Assembly (NCBI GenBank): GCA_000438155.1
Contig: FR902950.1
Span: 7,555 to 59,697 of the forward strand
Reading direction: 5' to 3'
Origin: Firmicutes bacterium CAG:95
Lineage (GTDB): Bacteria > Bacillota > Clostridia > Lachnospirales > Lachnospiraceae
DNA length: 52,143 nucleotides
Both the position numbers and the translations under genes were made by a program. Below the pieces are notes generated by a model. That model made no database searches, was not told where the DNA came from, and was given only the letters and a program-made list of their open reading frames with translations. How positions within the stretch are numbered: the stretch's first letter is position 1; each line of letters starts with the position of its first letter. Below are positions 8,362 to 15,331 of the stretch, in pieces.

Positions 8362-8425
8362 AAAAAACTCCTTCCACGCTCATTCCGGTTTAGTACCATT
8401 ATGAGGTAAAAGGAGTTATTTTATG
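8359..8425 (-). promoter_or_regulatory. Predicted start-blocking hairpin overlapping the spoVAF promoter
   Basis: On the minus strand the 20 bases 8425-8406 (beginning CATAAAATAACTCC) pair with 8377-8359 (GTGGAAGGAGTTTTTTATG) over 19 base pairs, with one bulged T and two G-T wobbles. The 3' arm contains the ribosome binding site and start codon of the spoVAF-type gene. The 5' arm lies inside the -35 and spacer of the sigma-G-like promoter, so it would be absent from RNA started there and present only in read-through RNA from dut. Confidence 0.6.
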
Positions 8426-8426
8426 C
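8397..8426 (-). promoter_or_regulatory. Sigma-G-like forespore promoter
   Basis: On the minus strand GCATA (8426-8422), an 18-base spacer and CATAATG (8403-8397) match the Bacillus sigma-G pattern GHATR-N18-CATNHTA except for the last base. A start about seven bases downstream gives a leader of roughly 30 bases containing AAGGAG. The match is independent support for the SpoVAF call. Confidence 0.6.
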
Positions 8427-8460
8427 GTAACCATTCAAAGCCATACAAAATTGCCTTTTG

Positions 8461-8557
8461 TGAATGCCCGTCCGTGTTTCCAAAGCCGCTTAAGTCTACT
8501 GCTTTCCGGTGCTTCCAAAGCTGCTTGCGTTTACTGCTTTCCGGTGCTTCCGAAGCC
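8461..8557. repeat. 35-bp tandem repeat made from the 3' end of dut
   Basis: Units start at 8461, 8496 and 8531, exactly 35 bases apart. The 8531 unit encodes the last eight residues (GFGSTGKQ) and stop of dUTPase. The 8496 unit repeats it almost exactly, including a stop, and the 8461 unit is more diverged. The extra units lie after the stop, so the dUTPase protein is not altered. Confidence 0.8.
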
Positions 8558-8965
8558 ACCGCGATCCGTACTGCTTAAGGATACTACTTCATCAAAAGCT
8601 ATCTTCGGCTGGTTCTCCATGATACGGAACTGGCAGATCCGGTCGTTAAAGGAAATATGCGTATCCCGGACAGCCAGGGCCGGCATAAACCACTGATCGT
8701 TATCTCCGCAGTAAGAACAGTCTACCACACCCTGATGATTGGTCTGGATAATTCCAAAATTCTTAAAGGTTGAGCTTCTTGGAACAATATGTGCTTCATA
8801 TCCTTTCGGAAGCTGCATGGCAACTCCTAACGGTATCAGCTTGAATTCACCCTGTTTAAGATCCACATCCTCGGCGGCACGCAGATCAATCCAGTCCGAT
8901 TTTCCATCTATATAGGCGAGTTTTTCCAGCTTGTCATTAAAATATTTGATTTTGATTGTTTCCAT
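8531..8965 (-). CDS. dut: dUTP diphosphatase (dUTPase)
   Basis: The 144-residue enzyme hydrolyses dUTP to dUMP and pyrophosphate, keeping uracil out of DNA and feeding dTMP synthesis. The five trimeric-dUTPase motifs can be read: IDLRAAEDV (motif 1), PRSSTF (motif 2), QGVVDCSYCGDNDQW (motif 3), RICQFRIMENQ (motif 4) and the P-loop-like RGGFGSTGKQ at the C-terminus (motif 5). Motif 3 has the DCSYCGDNDQW form seen in Firmicutes and phage enzymes rather than the DSGYRG form of E. coli. It follows nrdG, forming a dNTP-supply cluster with the anaerobic reductase. The DNA just past the stop is a tandem duplication of the motif-5 codons. Confidence 0.93.
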   Translation of the reverse strand: METIKIKYFNDKLEKLAYIDGKSDWIDLRAAEDVDLKQGEFKLIPLGVAMQLPKGYEAHIVPRSSTFKNFGIIQTNHQGVVDCSYCGDNDQWFMPALAVRDTHISFNDRICQFRIMENQPKIAFDEVVSLSSTDRGGFGSTGKQ

Positions 8966-8969
8966 GGAT

Positions 8970-9056
8970 TTATTTCCTTTTCGCTTTCATATATCTTGCT
9001 GTGCCATTCATACGACGACACTTTTTCATCTTACAGCCAGGTTTCTTTATACCCAT
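8970..9056 (-). CDS. Possible 28-residue basic peptide between nrdG and dut
   Basis: An ATG frame of 28 codons ends with TAA two bases before the dut ribosome binding region is completed. The product (begins MGIKKPGCKMKKCRRMNG, ends YMKAKRK) has about twelve Lys/Arg and two Cys. The frame stays open upstream into the end of nrdG without another ATG. No clear ribosome binding site precedes the ATG, so this is tentative. I do not recognise it. The strongly basic, low-hydrophobic composition resembles small nucleic-acid- or ribosome-binding peptides. Confidence 0.3.
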   Translation of the reverse strand: MGIKKPGCKMKKCRRMNGTARYMKAKRK

Positions 9057-9088
9057 ATATTGCTTAGCTTCAAATGCAGCTTTTGTAC

Positions 9089-9598
9089 TTATGCATAATC
9101 TCTGCAGTGCAAAACCGGTATCATCGGATCCGTCTGCTTCAGGGACTTCTGTACATCAATCACACGCTGGTTGCTGCTTCCTTTCCACAGGAGCTTGACA
9201 TCCTTTTTATCTACCTGAAATTCTCCATCTACCAAAACATCCACATACTGCATAATCGCATAGTGAAGAATATTCTCCCAGGAATCCCCTGTATATAACC
9301 AGATCGTTTTATCCGGATATTTCTCCTTGATTTCTGCCATCAGGTTGCGCACATCCAGACGGTTTGCTGCATGAAGCGGATCCCCTCCGGAAAAGGTAAT
9401 CCCGGAAATATAGGACTTATCCAGCTGATCAAAAATTTCCTGTTTGGCAGCATCATCAAACAACAGTCCGCCTGCCGGATCCCAGGTAACAGGATTCTGG
9501 CATTCCTTACAGCAGTGGGAACAGCCTGCAACCCACAAAACGACACGCAGTCCGTCACCGTTTAACATATCATCCTTGGTAATATTGTGATATCTCAT
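9089..9598 (-). CDS. nrdG: Anaerobic ribonucleotide reductase activating enzyme
   Basis: The 169-residue radical SAM protein carries GCSHCCKEC near residue 30, which supplies the CX3CX2C cluster ligands, followed by TFSGGDPLHAANR (the GGE-like SAM-binding motif in its GGD form) and YTGDSWENIL. It makes the glycyl radical on NrdD by reductive cleavage of S-adenosylmethionine. The ATG comes three bases after the nrdD stop, the usual tight coupling of nrdD and nrdG. It needs strict anaerobiosis, in line with the rest of the window. Confidence 0.96.
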   Translation of the reverse strand: MRYHNITKDDMLNGDGLRVVLWVAGCSHCCKECQNPVTWDPAGGLLFDDAAKQEIFDQLDKSYISGITFSGGDPLHAANRLDVRNLMAEIKEKYPDKTIWLYTGDSWENILHYAIMQYVDVLVDGEFQVDKKDVKLLWKGSSNQRVIDVQKSLKQTDPMIPVLHCRDYA

Positions 9599-9601
9599 CC
9601 C

Positions 9602-11785
9602 CTACATACTCTTCCTTTCTGCAATTTCTGCCATTTTTGCTTCATTCAGACGAGTATCTCCATGCACTCTGGAATAGGAAAGGTAACCATTCATACGTTC
9701 AATCTTGGTTAAGTTCCGGCTTCCACACTTCGGGCAGACATCCATTTCCAGTTCCTGATGCCCACAGTCATCACAGTAAGCTAAAGAAAGATTGACACCC
9801 TCATAGAATCCCATATCCATAGCACGGCGGATCAGAGTTTTAATTGCTTCGATATTATAATCAATCGGGTATTTTACATACTGGATTTTACCACCATTAC
9901 TCAGCTCCCAGAAACGATATTCCAGATCCTGCTTCTCAATCGGTGTAATATCCTCGGATACATGACAGTGGAAGCTGTTGGAAACATACTCCCTGTCGGA
10001 TACCCCTTCAATAATTCCGTATTTTGCACGGAACTGCTTTACCTGTAAGCCGCACAGGCTCTCTGCAGGTGTTCCATAAATTGCATAAAGATTGCCATCC
10101 TCTTCTTTATACTCATTGATCTTCTGGTTGATATGCTCGAGAACCTCTAATGCAAACTGTCCGTCCTCAACAAGGGACTTGCCGTTATATAATTCCTGCA
10201 ATTCGTTAAATGCTGTAATACCAAAGCTGGCAGTTGCAGACTTTAAAATCGGCTTGATCTTATCCGTAAGCTTTAAATGTCCTCCCAGAAAACCACCCTC
10301 ACAGTAAGCAAGCGGATTGGTGGAAGCACGCATTTCTCCAAGATATGCATAGGTACGGATATGAAGCTGACGGATCAGATTTAAATAATAATCCAGCACT
10401 TCATAGAAGTCCCTGCTTTCCTGTCTGGACTTTGCCAGAATCATGGGTAAATGAAGGGATACGGCACCAATGTTAAAACGTCCGACGAAAACAGGCTCAT
10501 CCTGATCATCTGCCGGATGCATGCCGCCTCTTACATACCAGGGAGAAAGAAACGCACGGCATCCCATCGGGGAAATGACCTTGCCATATCTCTTATACAT
10601 GCTCGCAATATAACCCTTTCCGGTGAGGGATAACCAGTCCGGATACATGGTCTTCGCGGAGCACTTTACTCCGGCCTCAAATACATCCTCAAGCTCCTTG
10701 CCGGGGCCATGCAGGTTTTCATCATATAAAAAAACAATCTTCGGGAACAGAACCGGCTTCTTGCAGTCCTTCTTACCCTGTCCCCTGCGTCGTACATTTA
10801 AAAGGGAAATCGTTGCAAGACGGGCGAAACGTCCGGTACCGATTCCTGCAGTAACTGTGATAAACGGGTAATCCCCACGGGAGCTTGCCACCGTATTGAA
10901 CTTATACTCCCATCCCTGGAAGCCCTGCTCAAATTCCCGCTTCACATCAGCATACGCTTCTGCCTCTGCAGTCTGCTGGTCAATTCCAAGATTCAGATAT
11001 TTCTTCAGACTCTTCTGATAGGTTTTCTCTGCATAGGGCTCTAAAATCTTATCTACCTCCGGCACAGTAAAACCGCCGTACTGCTGGCTTGCTGCGCTCA
11101 ATACAATATCACCGATTACGTCAAAGGCAACATCCAGGGTCTTCGGCTCATTGTACCAGATATTTCCCATTTCAAAGCCGCCGGTCAGTACATTTGCCAC
11201 GTCAAAAAGACAGCAGTTCATGGTATCGCGGCGTGCAGACATATCATGCACATAAATATAGCCGTCACGGCATGCCTGAATCTCCTCTGTGGTCATAAAA
11301 AACTTCTGATATAATTCCTTGTTAAACTGATTGAAAATCAGACTTCTCTTCGTGGAAACAAGGGCACTGTCGGTATTGGCATTTTCCTTGTCACCAACAT
11401 ACATAATGGACTGGCTCTTTTTATACACATCATCCATCATGCGGACAAAATCCTGCTTATAGTTCCGGTAATCACGATAGCTTTTGGCAACGATGGGCTT
11501 CACATCTTCAAGAGCGCTCTCCACAATATTATGCATAATCGGAATCGGGATCTGATCCTGCTCCAGCTCATTCACCTTATCAATGACATACTGACAGATA
11601 TGCTTCTTTTCATCCTCTGTAAATTTAGTCAGAGCACGGTAAGCACTCTTTCCTACTGCATCAATGACCTTCTGTACATTAAAGCTTTCCAGGCTTCCAT
11701 CCTTCTTGATTACCTTAACATCCCGCTCCGGTCTAAACTTCTCCCCATAGCCTGCAGCTTCTTTTTTCTCATCCATACTACTCAT
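9602..11785 (-). CDS. nrdD: Anaerobic (class III) ribonucleoside-triphosphate reductase
   Basis: About 727 residues. An N-terminal ATP-cone (VIKKDGSLESFNVQKVIDAV) senses ATP/dATP. The catalytic barrel follows, then a C-terminal zinc site with two CXXC pairs (CDDCGHQELEMDVCPKCG), and finally the glycyl-radical site RMNGYL some 28 residues from the end. It reduces ribonucleotides to deoxyribonucleotides without oxygen. The frame opens earlier, but I choose ATG 11785 because GGAGGGG lies five bases before it. A leader of about 150 bases separates it from a sigma-A promoter bearing two NrdR boxes. Confidence 0.97.
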   Translation of the reverse strand: MSSMDEKKEAAGYGEKFRPERDVKVIKKDGSLESFNVQKVIDAVGKSAYRALTKFTEDEKKHICQYVIDKVNELEQDQIPIPIMHNIVESALEDVKPIVAKSYRDYRNYKQDFVRMMDDVYKKSQSIMYVGDKENANTDSALVSTKRSLIFNQFNKELYQKFFMTTEEIQACRDGYIYVHDMSARRDTMNCCLFDVANVLTGGFEMGNIWYNEPKTLDVAFDVIGDIVLSAASQQYGGFTVPEVDKILEPYAEKTYQKSLKKYLNLGIDQQTAEAEAYADVKREFEQGFQGWEYKFNTVASSRGDYPFITVTAGIGTGRFARLATISLLNVRRRGQGKKDCKKPVLFPKIVFLYDENLHGPGKELEDVFEAGVKCSAKTMYPDWLSLTGKGYIASMYKRYGKVISPMGCRAFLSPWYVRGGMHPADDQDEPVFVGRFNIGAVSLHLPMILAKSRQESRDFYEVLDYYLNLIRQLHIRTYAYLGEMRASTNPLAYCEGGFLGGHLKLTDKIKPILKSATASFGITAFNELQELYNGKSLVEDGQFALEVLEHINQKINEYKEEDGNLYAIYGTPAESLCGLQVKQFRAKYGIIEGVSDREYVSNSFHCHVSEDITPIEKQDLEYRFWELSNGGKIQYVKYPIDYNIEAIKTLIRRAMDMGFYEGVNLSLAYCDDCGHQELEMDVCPKCGSRNLTKIERMNGYLSYSRVHGDTRLNEAKMAEIAERKSM

Positions 11786-11909
11786 GACAACCCCTCCATC
11801 CATTTATTTGATACTGTTTCATAATATTACTCTTATGTTTCTTAACAAAACCGTAGCTGTTCAGATCCCCATTCGTAAAACCACAGTCTGATCGTTCCAG
11901 TACGGCTAC

Positions 11910-11978
11910 CAATATCTAGTATTACTTTCGAATAGCGATATCAATATCTAGTATATTAAATTGTATCTTCCTTGTCAA
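11910..11978 (-). promoter_or_regulatory. nrdDG promoter with two NrdR boxes
   Basis: On the minus strand TTGACA (11978-11973), a 17-base spacer and TATACT (11955-11950) form a sigma-A promoter. The 13-mer ATACTAGATATTG occurs twice (11954-11942 and 11922-11910), 32 bases apart, about three helical turns. Both match the NrdR box (ACACTATATATAGTGT-like) and the usual paired spacing. The upstream box overlaps the -10 box, as expected for repression by NrdR-ATP/dATP. Nothing else is evident in 11786-12035. Confidence 0.82.
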
Positions 11979-12035
11979 TGCAGGATATGAATTCTTCCAC
12001 TTTAATTCAGAAGAACATCCATATTTCGTCAAGAA

Positions 12036-13031
12036 CTATATTTCATACCGGTTCAGAATTTCACGTAAAAACTCCTGATACTGCCTTGTCACATCAGCTG
12101 GTGCGGTAATCTTAATCCGGCTTCCAAGCCCTGTGAGCCATCCAAAAAACTGGGGACTGACACAAACTGAAATTCTTGCTGAAATTTCATCCTCCGATAT
12201 CTTCCGCACATCAATTTCCTTTCCAAACCGGTCAAAAAGGACACCGGACAGTGTATCGGACAGCTGCAGCGTAACCCACTGTGTCTCTCCTCCAAACATC
12301 CCGAATGACTGGTTCGTATACTCGGCAATATCGAACTTTCTGAATTCCTCCGAACCCTTTCTCACCTGACCTTCAAGCTCCCGGATCCGGTTCATCTTAT
12401 CGACACGGAAATGCTTGATCTTCTCTTCTTCATCATCAAACGCAATAAGATAATAATTTTCTTCCTTCCAGGTCAGTGCCCAGGGACTCACCCGGTATTC
12501 CTTACCGTTATGCCGCGGGACAAATTCCTTCTTCGCATTCCATTCCATGTAGATAAAAGAAATCGGTACATTGTCCTGAATCGCATTATGAATGTGATCC
12601 ACATTATAATAAATACTTTCGTTCTCCGTTTTAATGCGGCTTGCCACAAAGACCTGACGCTGCAGCTTCTTCGCTTCATAGGGACCGGCAAGCGTCTCGA
12701 TCTTATGAATAAGCTCTCTTGACTTCTTCTGGGTGATAAAGCGTGAAGACTGCACTGCATCTACTAAAAGCTTTAATTCCGGCAGCTCAAATTCACGGCT
12801 CGCCAGGTAATAACCGCCTCCTGTTTTCGCCTTTTTATTCACAATGTCATATCCAAAATCCGTAAGACATTCGATGTCATTGTAAATGCTCTTACGCTCC
12901 GCGCTTACCTCATACTTCTGCAGCTCACCGATAAGCTCCTGCGCTGAAAGACAGTGGGATTCATCTGTTTTCTCCGACAGAATTTTGAGCAGATATAACA
13001 TTTTCAGTTTCTGATTGCTACCCTTTGCCAT
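12036..13031 (-). CDS. WYL-domain transcriptional regulator
   Basis: The 331-residue protein has an N-terminal winged helix (LKMLYLLKILSEKT, then ERKSIYNDIECLTDFGYDI), a WYL domain around residues 145-225 (ISFIYMEWNAKK, YRVSPWALTWKEENYYLIAF) and a C-terminal WCX extension (LSDTLSGVLFDRFGKEIDV). WYL proteins bind nucleotides or nucleic acids and regulate, among others, DNA-damage and defence genes. The central WYL signature here reads SPWALTWKEENYYLIA. Its target is not shown by the context. It is transcribed toward nrdD but has its own large upstream region. Confidence 0.88.
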   Translation of the reverse strand: MAKGSNQKLKMLYLLKILSEKTDESHCLSAQELIGELQKYEVSAERKSIYNDIECLTDFGYDIVNKKAKTGGGYYLASREFELPELKLLVDAVQSSRFITQKKSRELIHKIETLAGPYEAKKLQRQVFVASRIKTENESIYYNVDHIHNAIQDNVPISFIYMEWNAKKEFVPRHNGKEYRVSPWALTWKEENYYLIAFDDEEEKIKHFRVDKMNRIRELEGQVRKGSEEFRKFDIAEYTNQSFGMFGGETQWVTLQLSDTLSGVLFDRFGKEIDVRKISEDEISARISVCVSPQFFGWLTGLGSRIKITAPADVTRQYQEFLREILNRYEI

Positions 13032-13137
13032 TTTTTAATGAATTCCTTCTTTCACGTACTCTACATTACCTGCTGTACTAAATTCGGACTGCATCTTTGA
13101 CTTGTCCTCATTAAGTACACAGGTATCGCTTTACATC

Positions 13138-13269
13138 AAAGAGTTGCCTGACAACTCTTTGCGCGCTGATGTGCGCAAGCTTTAGCTTGCATAATTCATC
13201 TGCACATCAGTCGCATCCTCGCGGAGCGTTTTGATTTGTAGGATTGCGCAGCATTCCTATAAATCAAAA
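13138..13269. repeat. Composite palindromic intergenic repeat
   Basis: Three hairpins stand side by side. AAAGAGTTG (13138-13146) pairs with CAACTCTTT (13152-13160). CTGATGTGC (13166-13174) pairs with GCACATCAG (13202-13210), enclosing GCAAGC/GCTTGC (13175-13180, 13185-13190). TTTTGATTT (13229-13237) pairs with AAATCAAAA (13261-13269), enclosing TAGGA/TCCTA. There is no gene in 13032-13308. The modular structure looks like a dispersed repeat element. Confidence 0.7.
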
Positions 13270-13292
13270 AAGGCCCGCGTAAGCGGACCCTT
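13264..13292 (-). terminator. Rho-independent terminator after the small membrane peptide gene
   Basis: On the minus strand GGTCCGC pairs with GCGGGCC (one G-U wobble in RNA) around the loop TTAC, followed by a run of T residues (TTTTTTTGATT). It adjoins the composite palindrome. Confidence 0.75.
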
Positions 13293-13308
13293 CGTACTGT
13301 GTAACAGC

Positions 13309-13479
13309 TTATGATGCGTTATCCGTTGCTTCCTTCGCAGCTTCTGCTTCCTGCTTATCTTTACGTTTCCGTAAGGTCGTTCCAATAAAAATCGCAACCC
13401 CGCAGAGAGCCACAATAATCACCATCACAAGTAAATATGATAAAAATTCATTCACAAATGCAATCAGATTGTTCATATT
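13309..13479 (-). CDS. Small single-span membrane protein
   Basis: About 56 residues from ATG 13479: a short polar lead (MNNLIAFVNEF), one long hydrophobic span (LSYLLVMVIIVALCGVAIFI), then a basic anchor (TLRKRKDKQ) and an Ala/Glu-rich tail. The tail is probably cytoplasmic. The frame can start 11 codons earlier at 13512, but neither start has a good ribosome binding site. I prefer the shorter form because the extra residues add an unusual basic lead. It lies just downstream of the MutS-like gene and ahead of a terminator, so the two are probably cotranscribed. I know of no function. Confidence 0.65.
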   Translation of the reverse strand, partial: NMNNLIAFVNEFLSYLLVMVIIVALCGVAIFIGTTLRKRKDKQEAEAAKEATDNAS

Positions 13480-13533
13480 CCTACCAAGACCTTTCTTCAA
13501 ATACTGTATCATATTTTATCATTTCGCCTATTC

Positions 13534-15219
13534 TTAGTCAAGCATCTGCCAGTGGGAGTTTCGTACGAATTCCAATGCCATCTGCTCGGCTTTCTGAATG
13601 ATATTCTCCTGATAACCCATGATGGATAACAGACGGATTGCATTTCTCGTCGTTGCCTTTCCGGGTAACAGCTGATAGCTGAAGGTAACATCTCCATCCG
13701 TAACCTCTTCCCTGAAATGATAATTCTCATACCGGTCTTCCAAAAGACTTGTCAGCTCAATATCATGGGTGGCCACAAAGCACATACTGTTTTCTGAATT
13801 CAGGCTTTTTAAGATCTGGGAAGAAGCGGCAATCCGTTCTACAGTATTTGTTCCGCGAAGCACCTCATCCACGAAGCACAACACCCTGTATTCCTTATGT
13901 GCTATGAGATCCAGTATTCTCTTAATGGACTTGATTTCCACCATATAGTAGCTTTCCCCATGCAGCACATCATCCTTTAAGGACATGGAAGAACAGATAC
14001 GGAAAAAGCAGGTTTCAAATTCGCCCGCCAGACAGGTATGAATGCTCTGTGCCAGAAGGGCATTTATTGCAACCGTTTTTAAGAAGGTCGACTTACCGGA
14101 AGCATTCGAACCGGTAATCAGCATACCCTTTCTGGTCTCAAAAGTGTTTCTGACCGGGTCAGTCAGCATCGGATGATAACCATCCACCATCCGGATTCTT
14201 CTTTCCTCATGAAAGGAAGGAACACAGAAGTCTCCCAAATAAGCTCTGTACTCTCCGATCGCAATACAGCTTTCAATATAACCATAATGAGTAAGAAACG
14301 TATCCACTGCGTCCAGGTGCCTGCGCACTTCACCGAGCATCTGGTTAAATTTGATCAGATCGATATGAAATCCCATCCGAAAGAAATCCATAAGCATATC
14401 CAACGGACTTCCGCTTCCGCCTGCCCTCGTTCCGCTCATGACAATTCCGGAGCCTCGCTGAAATCTGTCCATCTGCCGAAACGCCAGTTCCATCTCCTCG
14501 AATTCTTCTCCCAAACACTCCGCCCTGTGCTTTTTGAACTCCGGATAAATATTAAGCAGCCGGAAGATATAAGCAAAGCTTGTAATATACGGTTCAATTT
14601 CCTTTTTCATGCCAAAGTACGTGACATTGTTATAGATCACGACTGCAAGCAAAGCAAGAATTCCCACTGAAAAGTTCACAACCATAATTCCGATTGAGAT
14701 AAGCATCAGAAGCAAAGCCAGATAATGCTTCCGATTGCTCCGCTCTCCAAGATCATCGAGATAATCCAGATAATCATAAATGGAAAATTTGCCTATCTTG
14801 CCAAGCTTCGAAAAAATAAACTGCAGCTCTTCCCGTTCTTCCATATGGGTGTCAAAATAGCGGATCACCTCTTCCATATGAACAAGATATGTTTCCTCAA
14901 GCTGCGGATTACGCAGCAGATAATACAGATACTCCTCACCTGCGGAAGAATAGGTATAGTTCATCTGCTTAAACACCTCATCCATATTCAGATCGCACCA
15001 GGTAATTTCATCAATCGGAAATTCTCCGGCATGTTTATCCGAATAACGACAGATATGCGTAAACCACTCCGGTCTGTATTCCCGTTCCAGCTTCTTACCA
15101 TAATCCGTATGCAGACGCTTTCGGAACCGTTTCTGTTCCTGACGGTAATCGTATAAGCCTTTTAAGAAAAGCAGAATCAGAATACCTAAAAGCGCTGCTG
15201 CAAAAATCACATATTCCAT
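13534..15219 (-). CDS. Membrane-anchored MutS-family ATPase without mismatch-recognition domain
   Basis: About 561 residues. The C-terminal 200 residues are a MutS-type ATPase (domain V): Walker A GSNASGKSTFLKT, Walker B region LCFVDEVLRGTNTVERIAAS and FVATHDIELTSLL. The N-terminal mismatch-binding and connector domains of MutS1 are absent. Instead there is a first-residue span (YVIFAAALLGILILLFL) and a hydrophobic pair near residues 165-200 (LALLLMLISIGIMVVNF, ILALLAVVIYNNV). It therefore belongs to the poorly understood membrane-type MutS relatives. DNA binding or mismatch repair should not be assumed. Start 15219 is chosen because AGGG lies five bases before that ATG. The frame opens 23 codons earlier. 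Confidence 0.8.
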   Translation of the reverse strand: MEYVIFAAALLGILILLFLKGLYDYRQEQKRFRKRLHTDYGKKLEREYRPEWFTHICRYSDKHAGEFPIDEITWCDLNMDEVFKQMNYTYSSAGEEYLYYLLRNPQLEETYLVHMEEVIRYFDTHMEEREELQFIFSKLGKIGKFSIYDYLDYLDDLGERSNRKHYLALLLMLISIGIMVVNFSVGILALLAVVIYNNVTYFGMKKEIEPYITSFAYIFRLLNIYPEFKKHRAECLGEEFEEMELAFRQMDRFQRGSGIVMSGTRAGGSGSPLDMLMDFFRMGFHIDLIKFNQMLGEVRRHLDAVDTFLTHYGYIESCIAIGEYRAYLGDFCVPSFHEERRIRMVDGYHPMLTDPVRNTFETRKGMLITGSNASGKSTFLKTVAINALLAQSIHTCLAGEFETCFFRICSSMSLKDDVLHGESYYMVEIKSIKRILDLIAHKEYRVLCFVDEVLRGTNTVERIAASSQILKSLNSENSMCFVATHDIELTSLLEDRYENYHFREEVTDGDVTFSYQLLPGKATTRNAIRLLSIMGYQENIIQKAEQMALEFVRNSHWQMLD

Positions 15220-15257
15220 AACTTCCCTACTCCCAAATCTTCTGTAATGATTCCTAA

Positions 15258-15295
15258 GTAAAAAGCTGTGAAAAGCAATTCTTTCCACAGCTTTT
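15258..15295 (-). terminator. Rho-independent terminator after the chemoreceptor gene
   Basis: On the minus strand AAAAGCTGTG pairs with CACAGCTTTT, with an inner G-U and AAAG/CTTT extension (about 15 pairs), followed by TTTTTACTT. It separates the chemoreceptor gene from the MutS-like gene. Confidence 0.85.
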
Positions 15296-15331
15296 ATCAG
15301 GTTCGCTAATTCTTATGTTTCCATTCCGGCC

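Noticed and set aside
8359..8425. Hairpin as a regulator of spoVAF RNA made from its own promoter
   Set aside because: If the sigma-G-like promoter is right, that RNA lacks the 5' arm. The hairpin can only matter for read-through RNA, or as a DNA palindrome bound by a protein.
8423..8578. Plus-strand frame of 51 codons with AAGGAG ahead of its ATG
   Set aside because: Its Shine-Dalgarno and ATG are the mirror arm of the spoVAF start palindrome, and the body is antisense to the dut tandem repeats. Codon content is not protein-like.
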